A DNA stretch of 64,000 bases. Origin: Jejubacter sp036620675. Its GTDB lineage: Bacteria; Pseudomonadota; Gammaproteobacteria; Enterobacterales; Enterobacteriaceae. The notes beneath the pieces were generated by a model. It searched no databases. It was given only the letters and a program-made list of their open reading frames with translations, and had not been told where the DNA came from. Where the stretch lies: assembly GCA_036620675.1 (NCBI GenBank), contig JAZHEE010000007.1, one strand, 5' to 3'. Position numbers and translations under genes: made by a program. Below are positions 63,223 to 64,000 of this stretch, in pieces (the first letter of the stretch is position 1; every line of letters starts with the position of its first letter).

Positions 63223-63251
63223 TTGACGTCACTTAGCCTTTCCCCTAAATT
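63223..63251 (+). promoter_or_regulatory. Promoter of the first tRNA-Ser gene
   Basis: TTGACG (63223-63228), a 17-base spacer and TAAATT (63246-63251) precede the tRNA by 35 bases; the following GCGCCC is a GC-rich discriminator typical of stringently controlled stable-RNA promoters. Confidence 0.75.
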
Positions 63252-63286
63252 AGCGCCCGTTCCAGCAAGAGCAGGAACGACAATCT

Positions 63287-63374
63287 GGTGAGGTGTCCGA
63301 GAGGCTGAAGGAGCACGCCTGGAAAGTGTGTATACGGCAACGTATCGAGGGTTCGAATCCCTCCCTCACCGCCA
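63287..63374 (+). tRNA. serX: tRNA-Ser(GGA), copy 1
   Basis: An 88-base class II tRNA from GGTGAGG to CTCACCGCCA. The acceptor stem GGTGAGG/CCTCACC, long variable arm, anticodon GGA in CTGGAAA, T-loop GGTTCGAATCC and encoded CCA are all present. Same location (beside ghrA) as E. coli serX. Confidence 0.97.
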
Positions 63375-63387
63375 TATTTAAAGAGAG

Positions 63388-63413
63388 AGCCCGGGTTAAT
63401 GCCCGGGCTTTTT
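63388..63413 (+). terminator. Terminator of tRNA-Ser copy 1
   Basis: AGCCCGGG-TTAATG-CCCGGGCT followed by TTTT, 13 bases after the tRNA. Confidence 0.9.
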
Positions 63414-63665
63414 CGTTTATGTCGCTTAACCCGGGAGGGTGAGAACCCCCGACGGGGTTCGACAGCGGGCATCAGCCCGCTGGACAGGCGACGAGCCCGC
63501 GAGGAGACTGCCCGCAGGGCGAACATTATTCTCTTAATGACAAAAACCGCATCCAACCGCGCCCCGCTTCACCTGCCAGATATCCCCTTTCCCTGCGTCT
63601 ATGTGCCGACAGCAATATCGGATGTTCATCCCTTAACCAAACAATACAGAAAGGAAAAAATATCC

Positions 63666-63694
63666 TTGACCGCTCAGGGCGGACTCCCTATAGT
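63666..63694 (+). promoter_or_regulatory. Promoter of the second tRNA-Ser gene
   Basis: TTGACC (63666-63671), a 17-base spacer and TATAGT (63689-63694), followed by GACGCCCC. This promoter is not a copy of the first one, so the second tRNA has its own distinct upstream sequence. Confidence 0.82.
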
Positions 63695-63735
63695 GACGCC
63701 CCGTTAGCCGCTAAGGGTGGTTGACAAAACAATCT

Positions 63736-63823
63736 GGTGAGGTGTCCGAGAGGCTGAAGGAGCACGCCTGGAAAGTGTGTATACGGCAACGTATCGAGGG
63801 TTCGAATCCCTCCCTCACCGCCA
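63736..63823 (+). tRNA. tRNA-Ser(GGA), copy 2
   Basis: An 88-base tRNA identical base for base to copy 1, with anticodon GGA and encoded CCA. Confidence 0.97.
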
Positions 63824-63836
63824 TCTTTAAAGAGAG

Positions 63837-63862
63837 AGCCTGGGTTAATGCCCGGGCTTTTT
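63837..63862 (+). terminator. Terminator of tRNA-Ser copy 2
   Basis: AGCCTGGG-TTAATG-CCCGGGCT plus TTTT: the same hairpin as in copy 1 with one C-to-T change that leaves a G-U pair. Confidence 0.87.
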
Positions 63863-63983
63863 CGTTTATGTCGCTCAACCCGGGAGGGTGAGAACCCCCG
63901 ACGGGGTTCGACAGCGGGCATCTGCCCGCTGGACAGGCGACGAGCCCGCGAGGAGACTGCCCGCAGGGCGAGCGCAGCGAGTC

Positions 63984-64000
63984 AATCCCTCCCTCACCGC
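63984..64000 (+). repeat. Third copy of the tRNA-Ser 3' end, cut by the window edge
   Basis: AATCCCTCCCTCACCGC repeats the last bases of the tRNA (T-arm 3' side and acceptor strand), without a tRNA body in front of it. It resembles an attachment-site half left by an integrase that targets the tRNA 3' end, or the remains of a third tRNA copy. Confidence 0.7.

Larger units (their letters stand above)
63280..63522. repeat. 243-bp duplicated unit containing tRNA-Ser, first copy
   Basis: This stretch (tRNA, terminator and about 110 bases of downstream GC-rich sequence) recurs with a few substitutions and no gaps at 63729-63971. The bases between the copies are unique. Confidence 0.9.
63729..63971. 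repeat. 243-bp duplicated unit containing tRNA-Ser, second copy
   Basis: Partner of 63280-63522. It differs in a handful of bases downstream of the tRNA, while the tRNA itself is unchanged. Confidence 0.9.

Noticed and set aside
63688..63921. ORF with GGEGGIRTLDTLPYTHFPG on the strand opposite tRNA-Ser
   Set aside because: The peptide is the antisense translation of the tRNA and its downstream repeat; such entries are common false annotations.

Overview
The window is chromosomal DNA from a member of the Enterobacteriaceae. It follows the Escherichia coli K-12 map from ndh/ycfP to serX in almost unbroken order, but is read in the opposite orientation, so most genes lie on the minus strand. 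Protein lengths and motifs match the E. coli orthologues closely. The differences point to another, probably non-flagellated genus: the whole flg flagellar cluster normally between rne and murJ is absent; fhuE, grxB, mdtH, mdtG, yceO and the ycdZ-csg (curli)-ymdA block are also missing; and an aryl-polyene pigment cluster occupies the curli position. I cannot name the genus from sequence alone.

Layout. Positions 1-4059: ycfP-nagZ-thiK-lpoB-ycfL-hinT, peptidoglycan recycling and synthesis control plus thiamine salvage. Positions 4157-5790: ptsG with its terminator, structured leader, SgrS pairing site and CRP-type promoter. Positions 5935-10208: ycfH-holB-tmk-mltG-pabC. Positions 10350-16483: the fatty-acid/phospholipid operon yceD-rpmF-plsX-fabH-fabD-fabG-acpP-fabF. 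Positions 16625-22127: yceF, rluC and rne with its long leader. Positions 22444-27273: murJ, mviM, yceH, rimJ and a two-domain VOC protein. Positions 27519-31379: yceB, pyrC, dinI, bssS and solA with recognisable PurR, LexA and attenuation-type sites. Positions 31398-37566: a ProP-like transporter, yceJ-yceI, trhO, lpxL and msyB.

Positions 37567-39296 hold no gene. They carry a mosaic of two repeat families (a unit of about 222 bp and a unit of about 121 bp), one copy of which is split by a 0.5-kb segment bounded by inverted repeats. Then come yceK, the osmoregulated periplasmic glucan genes opgGH and opgC, clsC and a decayed ymdB macrodomain gene.

Positions 46964-60374 hold sixteen minus-strand genes, nearly all overlapping by 1-29 bases, that make a complete type II polyketide/fatty-acid-like aryl polyene pathway: two ACPs, two ketosynthases plus a chain-length factor, a ketoreductase, two dehydratase-like hotdog proteins, an aryl ligase, thioesterase, acyltransferase, glycosyltransferase-acyltransferase fusion, LolA-like carrier, MMPL exporter, lipoprotein and membrane protein. 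Aryl polyenes are outer-membrane pigments that protect from oxidative stress and affect biofilm, so a biofilm locus (curli) has been exchanged for another surface-protective locus. The window closes with ycdY, ycdX, ghrA and a tandem duplication of tRNA-Ser(GGA), followed by a third fragment of the tRNA 3' end at the window edge.

No wholly new system was found. The parts least explained by known families are the msyB-yceK repeat mosaic with its bounded insert, the serX duplication, and the remodelled ymdB/curli junction.
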